From contig NZ_AJXU01000072.1 of assembly GCF_000264315.1 (NCBI RefSeq), forward strand, positions 1-64,000: DNA of 64,000 bases, read 5' to 3'. The notes under the pieces are model-generated. The model had not been told where the DNA came from, made no database searches, and was given only the letters and a program-made list of their open reading frames with translations. Made by a program: the position numbers and the translations under genes. This DNA is from Rhodanobacter fulvus Jip2 (GTDB lineage Bacteria > Pseudomonadota > Gammaproteobacteria > Xanthomonadales > Rhodanobacteraceae). Below, piece after piece: positions 51,718 through 61,011 of this stretch; the stretch's first letter is position 1, and the number at the start of each line of letters is the position of its first letter.

Positions 51718-53169
51718 ATGCGGACCATGGCCGGTTACCTGAACAGCATCGTTCGTCGTGGCGCGATGGTTGTCGCGGCGGTCGCCGTGGCGCCGATAGG
51801 TGCCGTTCACGCCGCCAATCTCGAAGGTGTTCGCGTCTGGGCCGGCCCGGACTATACCCGCGTGGTGATCGATGCGGCCGGGCCGCTGCATTACAAGATC
51901 CGCCAGAACGGTGGCGAGGTCCTGATCGATTTGCCCGACAGCGGCTTCAGCCGCAGCTTTTCCGATCCGACCGCGCAAGGCCTGCTGCGCGGCATGAGCC
52001 ACGCCCGCATCGGCAAGAACCTGCAGCTCACGGCCAAGGTTCAGCCGGACAGCCACCTGAAGAGCTTCGTGCTGGAACCGAGCAAGGGCGACAATTACCG
52101 CCTGGTGCTCGACCTATATCCCGACGGCGCCGCCGCTGATCGCGTAGTCAGTACGGCGGCCACGCCGAAGGCCGCGCCTGCGCACAGCAGCCGTGCATCG
52201 ACCCAGCAGGCCGCTGCGCTGCTGAACGGTCAGCGCGCGGTGGTGGTGGCGATCGACGCCGGCCATGGCGGCAAGGATTCCGGTGCCCATGGCCCCGGCG
52301 GCACCCAGGAAAAGAACGTCACCCTCGCGGTGGCGCGTGACCTGGCGGCGATGATCAACCGCCAGCCCGGCATGAAGGCCGTACTGACCCGCAACAGCGA
52401 TTTCTACATTCCGCTGAAGCAGCGCTACAAGATCGCGCGCGAGAACAACGCCGACCTGTTCGTCTCCATCCACGCCGACTCGTTTACCAGTGACGACGCC
52501 AAGGGCTCGTCGGTGTGGGTATTGTCGCCGCGCGGCAAGACCAGCGAGGCCGCACGCTGGCTGGCCGATCGCGAAAACCGCGCCGACCTGATCGGCGGCA
52601 CCACGCTGGACGACAAGGACGACGGCCTGGCCAAGGTGCTGCTCGATCTGCAACAAGGCTGGGCGATGCAGGCCAGCGATGTGGTGGCCGGCAATGTGTT
52701 GAAGGCGCTGGCCCAACTCGGCCCGACCCATCGCGGTTATGTGGAAAAAGCGAATTTCGTGGTGCTGCGTTCGCCCGATGTGCCGTCGATCCTGGTCGAG
52801 ACGGCGTTCATCAGCAATCCGAAGGAAGAGCGCAAGCTGCGCGATCCGACCCACCAGAAGCGGCTGGCGGCCGCCGTGATGGGCGGGGTGAAGAACTATT
52901 TCGAATCCACGCCGCCCCCGGGCACCTGGTTTGCGGCGCAGGCTGCGCAGCGCAGTGGCGTGCAGTTGGCGTCGGCCGACAAGTCGACCACGTCATCGTC
53001 CACCCGCGCCGACGCGGGCGTGCGTGATCTGCACAAGGTCAATCGTGGCGAAAGCCTGGGCAGCATCGCGCGCCAGTACGGCGTGAGTGTCAGCGCGCTC
53101 AAGAACGCCAACCAGATGAACAGCGACACCGTGCGCGCCGGCGTGATGCTGGCCATTCCCACCAGCTGA
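51718..53169 (+). CDS. amiB: N-acetylmuramoyl-L-alanine amidase AmiB
   Basis: A 483-residue periplasmic zinc amidase that cleaves the peptide from peptidoglycan during cell separation. A signal peptide ends at VHAAN (about 37); an AMIN domain follows (VRVWAGPDYTRVVIDAAGPL), then Amidase_3 from about 175 with zinc ligands in IDAGHGGKDSGA, a Glu in GTQEKNVTLAV, SIHADSF, and catalytic Glu in VETAFISNPKEE. The end is one LysM domain (LHKVNRGESLGSIARQYGVS). The name rests on domain order and on position before mutL. ATG codons at 51718 and 51727 are both possible. Confidence 0.93.
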   Translation: MRTMAGYLNSIVRRGAMVVAAVAVAPIGAVHAANLEGVRVWAGPDYTRVVIDAAGPLHYKIRQNGGEVLIDLPDSGFSRSFSDPTAQGLLRGMSHARIGKNLQLTAKVQPDSHLKSFVLEPSKGDNYRLVLDLYPDGAAADRVVSTAATPKAAPAHSSRASTQQAAALLNGQRAVVVAIDAGHGGKDSGAHGPGGTQEKNVTLAVARDLAAMINRQPGMKAVLTRNSDFYIPLKQRYKIARENNADLFVSIHADSFTSDDAKGSSVWVLSPRGKTSEAARWLADRENRADLIGGTTLDDKDDGLAKVLLDLQQGWAMQASDVVAGNVLKALAQLGPTHRGYVEKANFVVLRSPDVPSILVETAFISNPKEERKLRDPTHQKRLAAAVMGGVKNYFESTPPPGTWFAAQAAQRSGVQLASADKSTTSSSTRADAGVRDLHKVNRGESLGSIARQYGVSVSALKNANQMNSDTVRAGVMLAIPTS

Positions 53170-53228
53170 AGCACGGCGGCAAGACCGAACGGTCGGGCAG
53201 TGACGGTGTTCGCTGCTAAAGTTGGCGG

Positions 53229-55043
53229 ATGACCGCCATTCGCCTGTTACCCCCCGCACTCATCAATCAGATCGCCGCTGGCGAGGTCATCGAGCGACCG
53301 TCGTCGGTGGTCAAGGAACTGGTGGAAAACAGCCTCGATGCCGGCGCTCGCCGCATCGAGGTGGATATCGAAGCGGGTGGTGCGCGATTGATCCGCGTGC
53401 GCGACGACGGCGGCGGCATCCCCGTGGATGAATTGCCGCTGGCGGTGGCGTCGCACGCCACCAGCAAGATCGGCAGCTTCGATGACCTGGAGCACGTGGC
53501 CAGCATGGGCTTCCGCGGTGAAGCGCTGGCGTCGGTGTCGTCGGTGTCGCGCTTTGCGCTGACCTCGCGCGCCAGCGGTGAAGAGGCGGCGTTCCGCATC
53601 GAGGTCGATGGCGGGAAATTGCAGGCGGCGCGCCCGGCGCAACACCCGCAGGGCACCAGCGTCGAAATTCGCGACTTGTTCTACAACGTGCCGGCGCGGC
53701 GCAAGTTCATGCGCGCCGAGCGTACCGAATTCGCCCACATCGACGACTTGCTGAAATCGCTGGCATTGGCCCGCGACGGTGTGGAATTCCGGCTCAGCCA
53801 CAACGGCAAGCCGGTGCGCATCTGGAAAGCCGCCAGCGACGAACGCGCCGCGCTGCAACGTGTGGCCGAGGTGCTGGGCGAGGAGTTTCCCGCCCAAAGC
53901 CTGCGCATCGACCATGCGGCGGCGGGGCTGCATCTGTCCGGCTGGGTCGGCCTGCCCACGGCATCGCGTGCCCAGGCCGATTCGCAATATTTCTACGTCA
54001 ACGGGCGGCTGGTGCGTGATCGCATCGTGGCCCATGCGGTGCGCCAGGCGTATGCCGACGTGCTGTTCCACGGCCGCCACGCCGCGTTCGTGCTGTACCT
54101 GCAGCTCGACCCCGCCGGCGTCGACGTGAACGTGCACCCGGCCAAGCATGAGGTGCGTTTTCGCGAGCAGCGGCTGGTGCACGATTTCCTGTTCCGCACA
54201 CTGCACGAGGCGCTGGCGCAAACCCGCGCCGGGCTGGGTACCTTGCCCACGGCCGAACCCGAGCTGGCCACCGCAATGACCTACGCCAGCCCGGCCACGC
54301 CATCCGGCGGCGGTGCGCCGGCGTGGCCGAGCCAGTTCAGCCAGAGTCGTTTGAGCCTGGGCGTGCGCGATGCGCCGCTGGCCGGCTACGCCGCCTTGCT
54401 GGGTGACGGCCCCTCGATGCCCGCAGCCCCGTCGATGCCCGCCGCCGACGACAGCGAGACGCCGCCGCTGGGTTTCGCCATCGCGCAGCTGAAAAGCATC
54501 TTCGTGCTGGCCGAGAATGCGCACGGCCTGGTGCTGGTCGACATGCACGCGGCGCACGAACGCATCACCTACGAGAAACTGAAATCCGGCCGTGCCAGCA
54601 GCAACCTGCGCTCGCAGATGCTGCTGGTGCCGCTGTCCATCGCGGTCAGCGCCAAGGAGGCGGCAGCGGCCGAGGAGCATGCCGACGCGCTGGCCGAGTG
54701 GGGGCTGGAGCTGTCGCGCAGCGGCCCGTCCACCGTCGTGGTGCGGCGCATCCCCGCCTTGCTGGAAGGCGCCGACGTGGGCCAGCTCAGCCGCGATGTG
54801 CTGTCGGAACTGGCCCAGCACGGCAGTTCGCGCCGCCTGCGTGAGCTGGAAAACGAACTGCTTTCGACCATGGCCTGCCACGGCTCGGTACGTGCCGGGC
54901 GGCGGCTGAGCGTGCCAGAGATGAACGCGCTGCTGCGCGAGATGGAAGCCACCGAGCGCTCCGGCCAATGCAACCACGGCCGTCCGACCTGGACCCAGCT
55001 GAGCCTGGCCGAGCTGGACAGACTATTCATGCGCGGGCGTTGA
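53229..55043 (+). CDS. mutL: DNA mismatch repair protein MutL (endonuclease type)
   Basis: A 604-residue GHKL ATPase. The N-terminal motifs are [35 protein letters not shown] and [14 protein letters not shown]. The C-terminal domain contains [12 protein letters not shown] (from residue 438), a match to the DMHA(x)2E(x)4E endonuclease motif, with the supporting [12 protein letters not shown] and CNHGRPTW. E. coli MutL lacks these; their presence means this protein should nick DNA itself, as in bacteria without MutH. Confidence 0.96.
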   Translation: MTAIRLLPPALINQIAAGEVIERPSSVVKELVENSLDAGARRIEVDIEAGGARLIRVRDDGGGIPVDELPLAVASHATSKIGSFDDLEHVASMGFRGEALASVSSVSRFALTSRASGEEAAFRIEVDGGKLQAARPAQHPQGTSVEIRDLFYNVPARRKFMRAERTEFAHIDDLLKSLALARDGVEFRLSHNGKPVRIWKAASDERAALQRVAEVLGEEFPAQSLRIDHAAAGLHLSGWVGLPTASRAQADSQYFYVNGRLVRDRIVAHAVRQAYADVLFHGRHAAFVLYLQLDPAGVDVNVHPAKHEVRFREQRLVHDFLFRTLHEALAQTRAGLGTLPTAEPELATAMTYASPATPSGGGAPAWPSQFSQSRLSLGVRDAPLAGYAALLGDGPSMPAAPSMPAADDSETPPLGFAIAQLKSIFVLAENAHGLVLVDMHAAHERITYEKLKSGRASSNLRSQMLLVPLSIAVSAKEAAAAEEHADALAEWGLELSRSGPSTVVVRRIPALLEGADVGQLSRDVLSELAQHGSSRRLRELENELLSTMACHGSVRAGRRLSVPEMNALLREMEATERSGQCNHGRPTWTQLSLAELDRLFMRGR

Positions 55044-55060
55044 GCCCCCCATCCGGATCA

Positions 55061-55969
55061 ATGATGAAACGTTTCATGCTTTTTGCCGCCACCGCCATCC
55101 TGGGAGTCACCGCCGTGCACGCCAACAGCACCGATCACCGCCACGACGTGGAGCGATGGCGTGCCGACCGCGTGGCGCGGCTGACCGCGCCGTCTGGCTG
55201 GCTGAGTCTGATCGGACTGGAGTGGTTGCAGCCGGGCGAGAACCGTATCGGCAGCGCCGCCGACAACGACATCGTGGTCAGCGCGATGCCCGCGCATCTG
55301 GGTGTCGTCACTTTGCGTGCGGACGGCAGCGTGCATCTGGTGCTTGCCGCCGACAGCGGCGCATCGATCGATGGCAAGCCGCTGCGCGAGGCCACCCTGG
55401 TCGACGACGTGCAGGCAGGCGAGGGCGCGCCAACCCTGGTGAGCATGGGCACCGTCAGCTTCCTGGTGATCGATCGCGAGGGCCGCAAGGGTTTGCGGAT
55501 CAAGGACAGCGAGGCGCCGACGCGGCGCGACTTTGCCGGCATCGATTATTTTCCGATCGATCCCTCATGGCGCATCGAAGCCGACTGGGTGCCGGCGACC
55601 GCAGGCCAGACCCTGGAGATGGGTACCGTGATCGGCACTACCGAGAAATATCCGGTGCCCGGCACGGCGCGCTTCAGCCGCGACGGCAAGACGTTCGAGA
55701 TCCTGCCGGTGATCGAAGTGCCGGGCGACGCGCAGTATTTCGTGGTATTCGCCGACCGCACCAGCGGCCGTGAAACCTACGGCGCGGCGCGATTCCTGTA
55801 TATCGACCCGCCGAAGAACGGCAAGGTCACGCTCGATTTCAACAAGGCCTACAACCCGCCCTGCGCCTTTACCGCGTTCGCCACCTGCCCGCTGGCGCCG
55901 CCGGAGAACCGGCTCGATCTGCGCGTTACCGCCGGCGAGAAGAACTACCGCGGCGGGCACGCGGACTAG
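55061..55969 (+). CDS. DUF1684 domain protein, secreted
   Basis: A 302-residue protein with a signal peptide (MMKRFMLFAATAILGVTAVHA). The body is the DUF1684 pattern: LTAPSGWLSLIGLEWLQPGE, RRDFAGIDYFPIDPSWR, and the end YNPPCAFTAFATCPLAPPEN. No function is known for the family. It follows mutL closely, where E. coli has miaA. It converges on phoU; the two stop codons overlap in CTAG. Confidence 0.9.
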   Translation: MMKRFMLFAATAILGVTAVHANSTDHRHDVERWRADRVARLTAPSGWLSLIGLEWLQPGENRIGSAADNDIVVSAMPAHLGVVTLRADGSVHLVLAADSGASIDGKPLREATLVDDVQAGEGAPTLVSMGTVSFLVIDREGRKGLRIKDSEAPTRRDFAGIDYFPIDPSWRIEADWVPATAGQTLEMGTVIGTTEKYPVPGTARFSRDGKTFEILPVIEVPGDAQYFVVFADRTSGRETYGAARFLYIDPPKNGKVTLDFNKAYNPPCAFTAFATCPLAPPENRLDLRVTAGEKNYRGGHAD

Positions 55970-56703
55970 TCGTTGTCCACCGGCGGGCCCAGTCGATCCA
56001 GCTGCGGGCTGGCGGTGAAATCGCGTTTGCTGCGCTGGCTGTCCAGCGTCTCGCCGGTGACCTGGAACCAGGTGTTTTCGGCAATGTTGGTGGCGTGGTC
56101 GCCAATGCGCTCGATGTTCTTGGCCATGAACAACAGGTGCGTGCACGGCGTGATGTTGCGCGGGTCTTCCATCATGTAGGTGAGCAATTCGCGGAAGTAG
56201 CCGGTGTAGGCCTCGTCCAGCACCACGTCGTTTTTCCACACCCGGTAGGCGCTCTCCACGTTGCCATCGCGATAGGCCGCCAGCACTTCACGCGTGGCGG
56301 TGGCCGCCATTTCGGCCAGGTGACGCAGGCCGCCGGTGGGGGCGACAGGCGGTGCCATCGACAGCGGGATGGATCGCTTGGCCACGTTCGCCGCGTAGTC
56401 GCCGATGCGCTCGATGTCGGATGCGATGCGCAGCGCCGCGAACACGTTGCGCAGGTCGCCGGCCATCGGTGCACGCAGTGCCAGCAGACGTACCACGTCG
56501 TGGCTGATGGCCTGTTCGAGCTGGTCGATCGCTTCGTCGTTGGCCACCACGTGTTGCGCGGCGCGTTCGTCGCGCCGCTCCAGCACATCGATGGCCGCTT
56601 CCAGCTGGGTCACCGCCAGTTCGCCCATGCGCACGATCTCGCCGGTGAGGCGACCCAGTTCCGCGTCGTAGCTCTTGATGATGTGGTCTTTGCCGGTGTT
56701 CAT
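55966..56703 (-). CDS. phoU: Phosphate signalling protein PhoU
   Basis: A 245-residue protein made of two three-helix PhoU repeats. Each has the metal-binding acidic motif: RIASDIERIGDYAANVAKRS in the first, MAKNIERIGDHATNIAENTW in the second. PhoU links the Pst transporter to PhoR, keeping PhoB off in high phosphate. Last gene of the pst cluster; a palindromic element separates it from pstB. Its stop overlaps that of the DUF1684 gene on the other strand. Confidence 0.96.
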   Translation of the reverse strand: MNTGKDHIIKSYDAELGRLTGEIVRMGELAVTQLEAAIDVLERRDERAAQHVVANDEAIDQLEQAISHDVVRLLALRAPMAGDLRNVFAALRIASDIERIGDYAANVAKRSIPLSMAPPVAPTGGLRHLAEMAATATREVLAAYRDGNVESAYRVWKNDVVLDEAYTGYFRELLTYMMEDPRNITPCTHLLFMAKNIERIGDHATNIAENTWFQVTGETLDSQRSKRDFTASPQLDRLGPPVDND

Positions 56704-56722
56704 GTGGTGCCTCGTATGTTGT

Positions 56723-56840
56723 TCCCTCTCCCGCGTGCGGGAGAGGGTGCCCGAAGGGCGGGAGAGGGGACGGGCGGAGCGGTGTGCTGAAGGTCGCCGC
56801 GGCCCTCTCCCCAACCCCTCTCCCGCGAGCGGGAGAGGGG
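56723..56840. repeat. Inverted repeat within the pst operon
   Basis: Two CCCTCTCCCGC...GCGGGAGAGGG hairpins (from 56723 and from about 56804 to 56840) are arranged as arms of a larger inverted repeat. The element fills the pstB-phoU gap, with only 6 bp to the pstB stop. It is related to the elements at 25481 and 31621. It may alter how much phoU is transcribed with pstB. Confidence 0.75.
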
Positions 56841-56846
56841 CTTCGA

Positions 56847-57632
56847 TCAGCCGAACCTGCCGGTGATGTAATCCTCGGTCTGCTTTTTCCCGGGCTTGGT
56901 GAAGATCATTTCCGTGGGGCCGAATTCCACCAGCTCGCCCAGGTACATGAACGCGGTGAGGTCGGAGCAGCGCGCCGCCTGCTGCATGTTGTGGGTGACG
57001 ATGACGATGGTGAATTCGCCTTTTAGCTCCTCCACCAACTGCTCGATGCGGCCGGTGGCGATCGGGTCGAGCGCCGAAGTCGGTTCGTCCAGCAACAGCA
57101 CTTCAGGCTTCAGCGCGATCGCACGGGCGATGCACAGGCGTTGTTGCTGGCCGCCGGAAAGTCCCAGCGCGTTCTGCTTCAGCTTGTCCTTCACCTCGTC
57201 CCACAGTGCGGCGCTGCGCAGGGCCTGCTCCACGCGGTTTTCCATCTCCGCCTTCGACAGCTTCTCGTGGTGGCGGATGCCGTAGGCGACGTTCTCGAAG
57301 ATCGTCATCGGGAACGGCACCGGCTTCTGGAACACCATGCCGACCTTGCTGCGCAACCGGTTCAGCGAATAGCCGGGGGCGAGGATGTTGTCGCCGTCCA
57401 GTTCGATCGAGCCTTCCGCGCGCAGCTTCGGGTAGATCGCGTAGATGCGGTTGAAGATGCGCAGCAGGGTGGACTTGCCGCAACCGGACGGGCCGATGAT
57501 CGAGGTGACCTGCTTTTCCGGCACGTCCATGTCGATGCCTTTCAGCGCATGGAAATCGCCGTAGTGAAAATGCAGGTCGCGCACGGTGATCTTGGTCGCG
57601 GCGGCTGACGCGGCGGGCGCGGAATCAGTCAT
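56847..57632 (-). CDS. pstB: Phosphate ABC transporter ATPase PstB
   Basis: A 261-residue ATPase. Walker [10 protein letters not shown] near 51, signature [17 protein letters not shown], Walker [14 protein letters not shown], and the final His in [10 protein letters not shown]. It powers PstC/PstA. Its start overlaps the pstA end by 8 bp. It begins [20 protein letters not shown]. Confidence 0.97.
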   Translation of the reverse strand: MTDSAPAASAAATKITVRDLHFHYGDFHALKGIDMDVPEKQVTSIIGPSGCGKSTLLRIFNRIYAIYPKLRAEGSIELDGDNILAPGYSLNRLRSKVGMVFQKPVPFPMTIFENVAYGIRHHEKLSKAEMENRVEQALRSAALWDEVKDKLKQNALGLSGGQQQRLCIARAIALKPEVLLLDEPTSALDPIATGRIEQLVEELKGEFTIVIVTHNMQQAARCSDLTAFMYLGELVEFGPTEMIFTKPGKKQTEDYITGRFG

Positions 57633-58491
57633 GGGATACCTTGGAGCGGGAAAGGATCAGGCGGGAAACGAGGCTCAGCAGCAGCACGAACATGGTAATC
57701 ACGAACGCGCCGGCCCACGCCAGCGCGTGCATGGATTCGCCCGGATCGTTGGCGTACTGGTAGATGATCTGCGGCAGGCTGGACATCTTTTCCATCGGGT
57801 TGATGGCCATGAAGTTGTTGCCGAACGCGGTGAACAGCAGCGGTGCCGTCTCGCCGCTGATTCGCGCCAGCGCCAGCAGCACGCCGGTGACGATGCCGGA
57901 GCGCGCGGCACGGATCAGCACCTGCACAGTCAGTTTCCATTGCGGCACGCCCAGCGACAGCGCGGCCTCACGCAGGGTGGCCGGCACCAGCCGCAGCATC
58001 TCGTCGGTGGTGCGCACGATCACCGGCAAGGCGATCAGCGCCAGCGCCACGCCGCCGGCAAAACCGGAGAACGTGGTCGAGCCGTGGGTCAGCGCGGTGC
58101 TGGGCAGCACGATGATGGTGTAGACGAACAGGCCCATCACGATCGACGGTGCCGACAGCAGGATGTCGTTGAGGAAGCGGATGGATTCGCCGAGCTTGGT
58201 GCGGTTGGCGTATTCGGCCAGCCAGGTGCCGGCCAGCACGCCGATCGGCGTGGCGATGGCAATGCCCACGAAGTTGATGATCAGGCTGCCGACCATCGCG
58301 TTGGCCAGGCCGCCGTCCTCGCCATAGGCGGTGATTTTCGTGAACAGTTTCAGATTCAGCGCGCTGATGCCCTGGCGCAGGGTTTCCCACAGTATCCATG
58401 CCAGGAAGGCCAGCCCGACCAGGGTGGCCAGCGTACTCAGCAGCATGGCCAGCGCATTGGTGATGCGGCGGCGCAAATAAGGCGAATGCAT
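57625..58491 (-). CDS. pstA: Phosphate ABC transporter permease PstA
   Basis: A 288-residue inner-membrane permease with about six helices and the permease EAA-type loop ([20 protein letters not shown]). It pairs with PstC to pass phosphate. ATGA overlap with pstC upstream, and an 8-bp overlap with pstB downstream. Confidence 0.96.
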   Translation of the reverse strand: MHSPYLRRRITNALAMLLSTLATLVGLAFLAWILWETLRQGISALNLKLFTKITAYGEDGGLANAMVGSLIINFVGIAIATPIGVLAGTWLAEYANRTKLGESIRFLNDILLSAPSIVMGLFVYTIIVLPSTALTHGSTTFSGFAGGVALALIALPVIVRTTDEMLRLVPATLREAALSLGVPQWKLTVQVLIRAARSGIVTGVLLALARISGETAPLLFTAFGNNFMAINPMEKMSSLPQIIYQYANDPGESMHALAWAGAFVITMFVLLLSLVSRLILSRSKVSHD

Positions 58492-59498
58492 CAGCGACCC
58501 TCCTTGCTGGCCAGCCGTCGCAACATCAGCCGCGCGATCAGCAGCACGATGAAGGTGACCACGAACAGCAGGAACGCCAGCGCCATCAACGCCGACTTCT
58601 GCAGCCCCACCGCTTCACTGAACTGGTTGGCGATGGCGGAGGCGATGGACGTGCCCGGGTCCAGCAGCGACGACGACAGGCGCATCGAGTTGCCCAGCAC
58701 GAAGGTCACCGCCATGGTTTCGCCCAGCGCGCGGCCCAGGCCCAGGAAGATGCCGCCGATCACCGCCGAACGCGTGTACGGCAGCACGATGTTCCAAGCC
58801 ACTTCCCACGTGCTGGAACCCAGCGCATAGGCCGACTCCTTCAGCGGCGTGGGCACGGTCTGGAAGACTTCGCGCATTACCGACGAAATGAACGGGATGA
58901 CCATGATCGCCAGCACGATGCCGGCCACCAGGATGCTGGCGCCGAAAGGATAATCGCTGCCGAACAGCTTGCCGATGAAGGGTACGTGTTCGGCCACCCA
59001 CGACAGCTGGCCGTCATCGGGTTTGTTGCCGAGGTTGTTGGTCAGCCACGGCTTGAAGTGTTCGGCGAAAAACGGGGCGAAGATGAAAAGCCCCCACATG
59101 CCGTAGATGATCGAGGGGATGCCGGCCAGCAGCTCGATCGCCGATGCCACCGGCGTGCGCAGCCAGGCGGGCGCCACCTCGGAAAGATAGAGCGCGATGC
59201 CGAAGCTGACCGGCACGGCAATCAGCAGCGCGATGAACGAGGTGACCAGCGTGCCGTACACCGGCACCAGGGCGCCGTAGACGTCGTTGCCCGGGTCCCA
59301 TTCGGAGCTGACCAGGAAGTGCCAGCCGAACGTGGTGAACGCCTCGCGCCCACCCCACAACGTAGCGCCGGCGGCGCCCAGCAGCGCAGCCAGCACGATC
59401 AGCGCGCAGCCCTTCAACAGCCAACGGAACAGCCGCTCGTGGCGGGCATCGCGGCGGGTGCGCTGTTCGAGGATGTCGGTGGATGACACGATGGACAT
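58491..59498 (-). CDS. pstC: Phosphate ABC transporter permease PstC
   Basis: A 335-residue permease with about six helices, the conserved ELLAGIPSIIYGMWGLFIF and the EAA loop (PTPLKESAYALGSSTWEVAW). It follows pstS after a 192-bp gap that contains a dispersed repeat and a strong hairpin. The ATG at 59498 begins MSIVSSTDILEQ; an earlier start at 59540 would run into the repeat. Confidence 0.95.
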   Translation of the reverse strand: MSIVSSTDILEQRTRRDARHERLFRWLLKGCALIVLAALLGAAGATLWGGREAFTTFGWHFLVSSEWDPGNDVYGALVPVYGTLVTSFIALLIAVPVSFGIALYLSEVAPAWLRTPVASAIELLAGIPSIIYGMWGLFIFAPFFAEHFKPWLTNNLGNKPDDGQLSWVAEHVPFIGKLFGSDYPFGASILVAGIVLAIMVIPFISSVMREVFQTVPTPLKESAYALGSSTWEVAWNIVLPYTRSAVIGGIFLGLGRALGETMAVTFVLGNSMRLSSSLLDPGTSIASAIANQFSEAVGLQKSALMALAFLLFVVTFIVLLIARLMLRRLASKEGR

Positions 59499-59540
59499 GG
59501 ACGGACTCGGTTGATGCGTGGTTGGGCATGACTGCCACAC

Positions 59541-59618
59541 CGTTCGCCCTGAACGCAGGCGCGGAGGGAGCGAAGCCGAGGGGAGGACGACTTCGCAACG
59601 CTACGCTCAGGGCGAACG
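59541..59618. repeat. Dispersed inverted repeat (CGTTCGCCCTGA family)
   Basis: Ends CGTTCGCCCTGA and TCAGGGCGAACG are perfect reverse complements; the interior (GCGAAGCCGAG, CTTCGC) is imperfectly paired. A second member lies at 60868-60967, so the two flank pstS. Confidence 0.7.
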
Positions 59619-59634
59619 ATGCGGCGTGAAGCTG

Positions 59635-59683
59635 GCGGCACGGTGGGGCGCATCGGTTGCATCGATGCGCCCCACCGTGCCGC
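59635..59683 (-). promoter_or_regulatory. 21-bp perfect stem-loop after pstS
   Basis: Bases 59635-59655 and 59663-59683 are exact reverse complements with a 7-base loop. The stem begins 6 bp after the pstS stop codon and has no following T tract. Such hairpins after periplasmic binding-protein genes protect the upstream mRNA and slow read-through, giving more binding protein than permease. Confidence 0.8.
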
Positions 59684-59689
59684 GGAACC

Positions 59690-60724
59690 TCAGTGCTTGA
59701 ACTCAGCCGCCCAGTACGCCTCGATCTGCTTCACCAGCGCCGGGGGAAGCGGCACGTAGTCGAGATCACTGGCGGCCTTCTGGCCGTTTTCCAGCGCGTA
59801 CTTGAAGAAGTCGAAGGCCGTCTTGCTGTTGCCGGCGTTCTTCGGCGTCTTGTACATGATCATCCAGGTGGTGGCGGTGATCGGCCACGCCTTGGCGCCG
59901 GGGGCGTTGGTCATGATCAGGTTGAAGTCCTGGGTGCTGGCCCAGTCGGCCGTGGCCGCTGCGGCGGCGAAGCTGTCCGCGTCCGGTGCCACCACGTTGC
60001 CGGCGGCGTTCTTCAGGTCGGTCCAGCTGAGCTTGTTCTTCACCGCGTAGGCGTATTCGACGTAGCCGATCGAACCCTTGATCTGCTTCACGTACTGCGA
60101 CACGCCCTCGTTGCCCTTGCCGCCCACGCCGGTCGGCCATTCCACCGCTGTGCCGAATTTCACCTGGCTGGCCCAGGTCGGGCTGACCTTGGACAGGAAG
60201 TTGGTGAAGTTGAACGAGGTGCCCGAACCGTCTGAGCGGTGCACCACGGTGATCTTGCCGGCGGGCAGCTTCAGGCCGGCATTCAGCGCGGCGATCTTCG
60301 GGTCGTTCCAGTTGTTGATCTTGCCCAGGAAGATGTCGGCCAGGGTGGTGCCGTCCAGCTTGATCTGGCCCGCCTGCACACCGGCGATATTGACCACCGG
60401 TACGATGCCGCCGACCACGATCGGGAACTGGCCCAGGCCGAACTTCTTCAGGTCTTCCGCCTTCATCGGCGCATCGGACGCGCCGAAATCGATGGTGCCT
60501 TCCTTGATCTGCGCGATGCCGGCGCCGGAACCGACCGACTGGTAGTTGAGGCGGTTGCCAGTCTGCTCCGCGTACGCGGCCGACCACTTGGACATCACCG
60601 GGTAGACGAAGCTGGAGCCGGCACCGGTGATGTCGGTGGCCTGGGCGGCCATGCCGAACGTCGAGGCGACGGCCAGCGTCGCCACGGCGGCGAATCGGAT
60701 GGGAGTTTTGCGAAGGGTCAACAC
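59690..60724 (-). CDS. pstS: Phosphate-binding protein PstS
   Basis: A 344-residue periplasmic binding protein. The signal peptide ends near residue 29 (MAAQA). Phosphate-binding motifs are TGAGSSFVYPVMSKW, DFGASDAPM, and HRSDGSGTSFNFTNFLS. First gene of pstS-pstC-pstA-pstB-phoU. A Pho box lies 74 bp upstream of the start, so it should be induced in low phosphate. Confidence 0.97.
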   Translation of the reverse strand: MLTLRKTPIRFAAVATLAVASTFGMAAQATDITGAGSSFVYPVMSKWSAAYAEQTGNRLNYQSVGSGAGIAQIKEGTIDFGASDAPMKAEDLKKFGLGQFPIVVGGIVPVVNIAGVQAGQIKLDGTTLADIFLGKINNWNDPKIAALNAGLKLPAGKITVVHRSDGSGTSFNFTNFLSKVSPTWASQVKFGTAVEWPTGVGGKGNEGVSQYVKQIKGSIGYVEYAYAVKNKLSWTDLKNAAGNVVAPDADSFAAAAATADWASTQDFNLIMTNAPGAKAWPITATTWMIMYKTPKNAGNSKTAFDFFKYALENGQKAASDLDYVPLPPALVKQIEAYWAAEFKH

Positions 60725-60797
60725 AGGTTAGCTCCTTGGAAGGACGTCGAAGGTGACGGCGTCATTTCAGGTCATTCGTGTTGCCATTGGATGATGC

Positions 60798-60819
60798 GAA
60801 TGTTGCAGCAAGATGACAG
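60798..60819 (-). promoter_or_regulatory. Candidate Pho box upstream of pstS
   Basis: On the minus strand CTGTCATCTTG and CTGCAACATTC form two 11-bp repeats. The first core is perfect, the second keeps CTG. It lies 74 bp before pstS, a normal position for PhoB activation. Confidence 0.7.
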
Positions 60820-60829
60820 GGGAGCCGGG

Positions 60830-60843
60830 AATCGGGATTCGGG
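60830..60843. repeat. Two AATCGGG-type heptamers
   Basis: AATCGGG followed by ATTCGGG, next to the pstS Pho box. Part of the heptamer family found at four places in this window. Confidence 0.5.
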
Positions 60844-60867
60844 CAAGCCAAGGGCCGCGTTTCCCAA

Positions 60868-60967
60868 CCGTTCACCCTGAGCGTAGCCGCGCAGCGGCGA
60901 AGTCGAAGGGCGGTGCGCGAGGGAGGCTTCGACTTCGCCGCTACGCGGCTACGCTCAGCCCGAACGG
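60868..60967. repeat. Dispersed inverted repeat, second copy
   Basis: Arms 60868-60909 and about 60927-60967 are imperfect reverse complements, with CCGTTCACCCTGAGCGTAGC at the left end and its counterpart at the right. It lies between rnt and pstS, in a 287-bp gap that otherwise holds the Pho box. Confidence 0.7.
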
Positions 60968-61011
60968 TAGAGGAAATAATGGGAAGGCGACGGTGGAACT
61001 GCCGGCATGGT

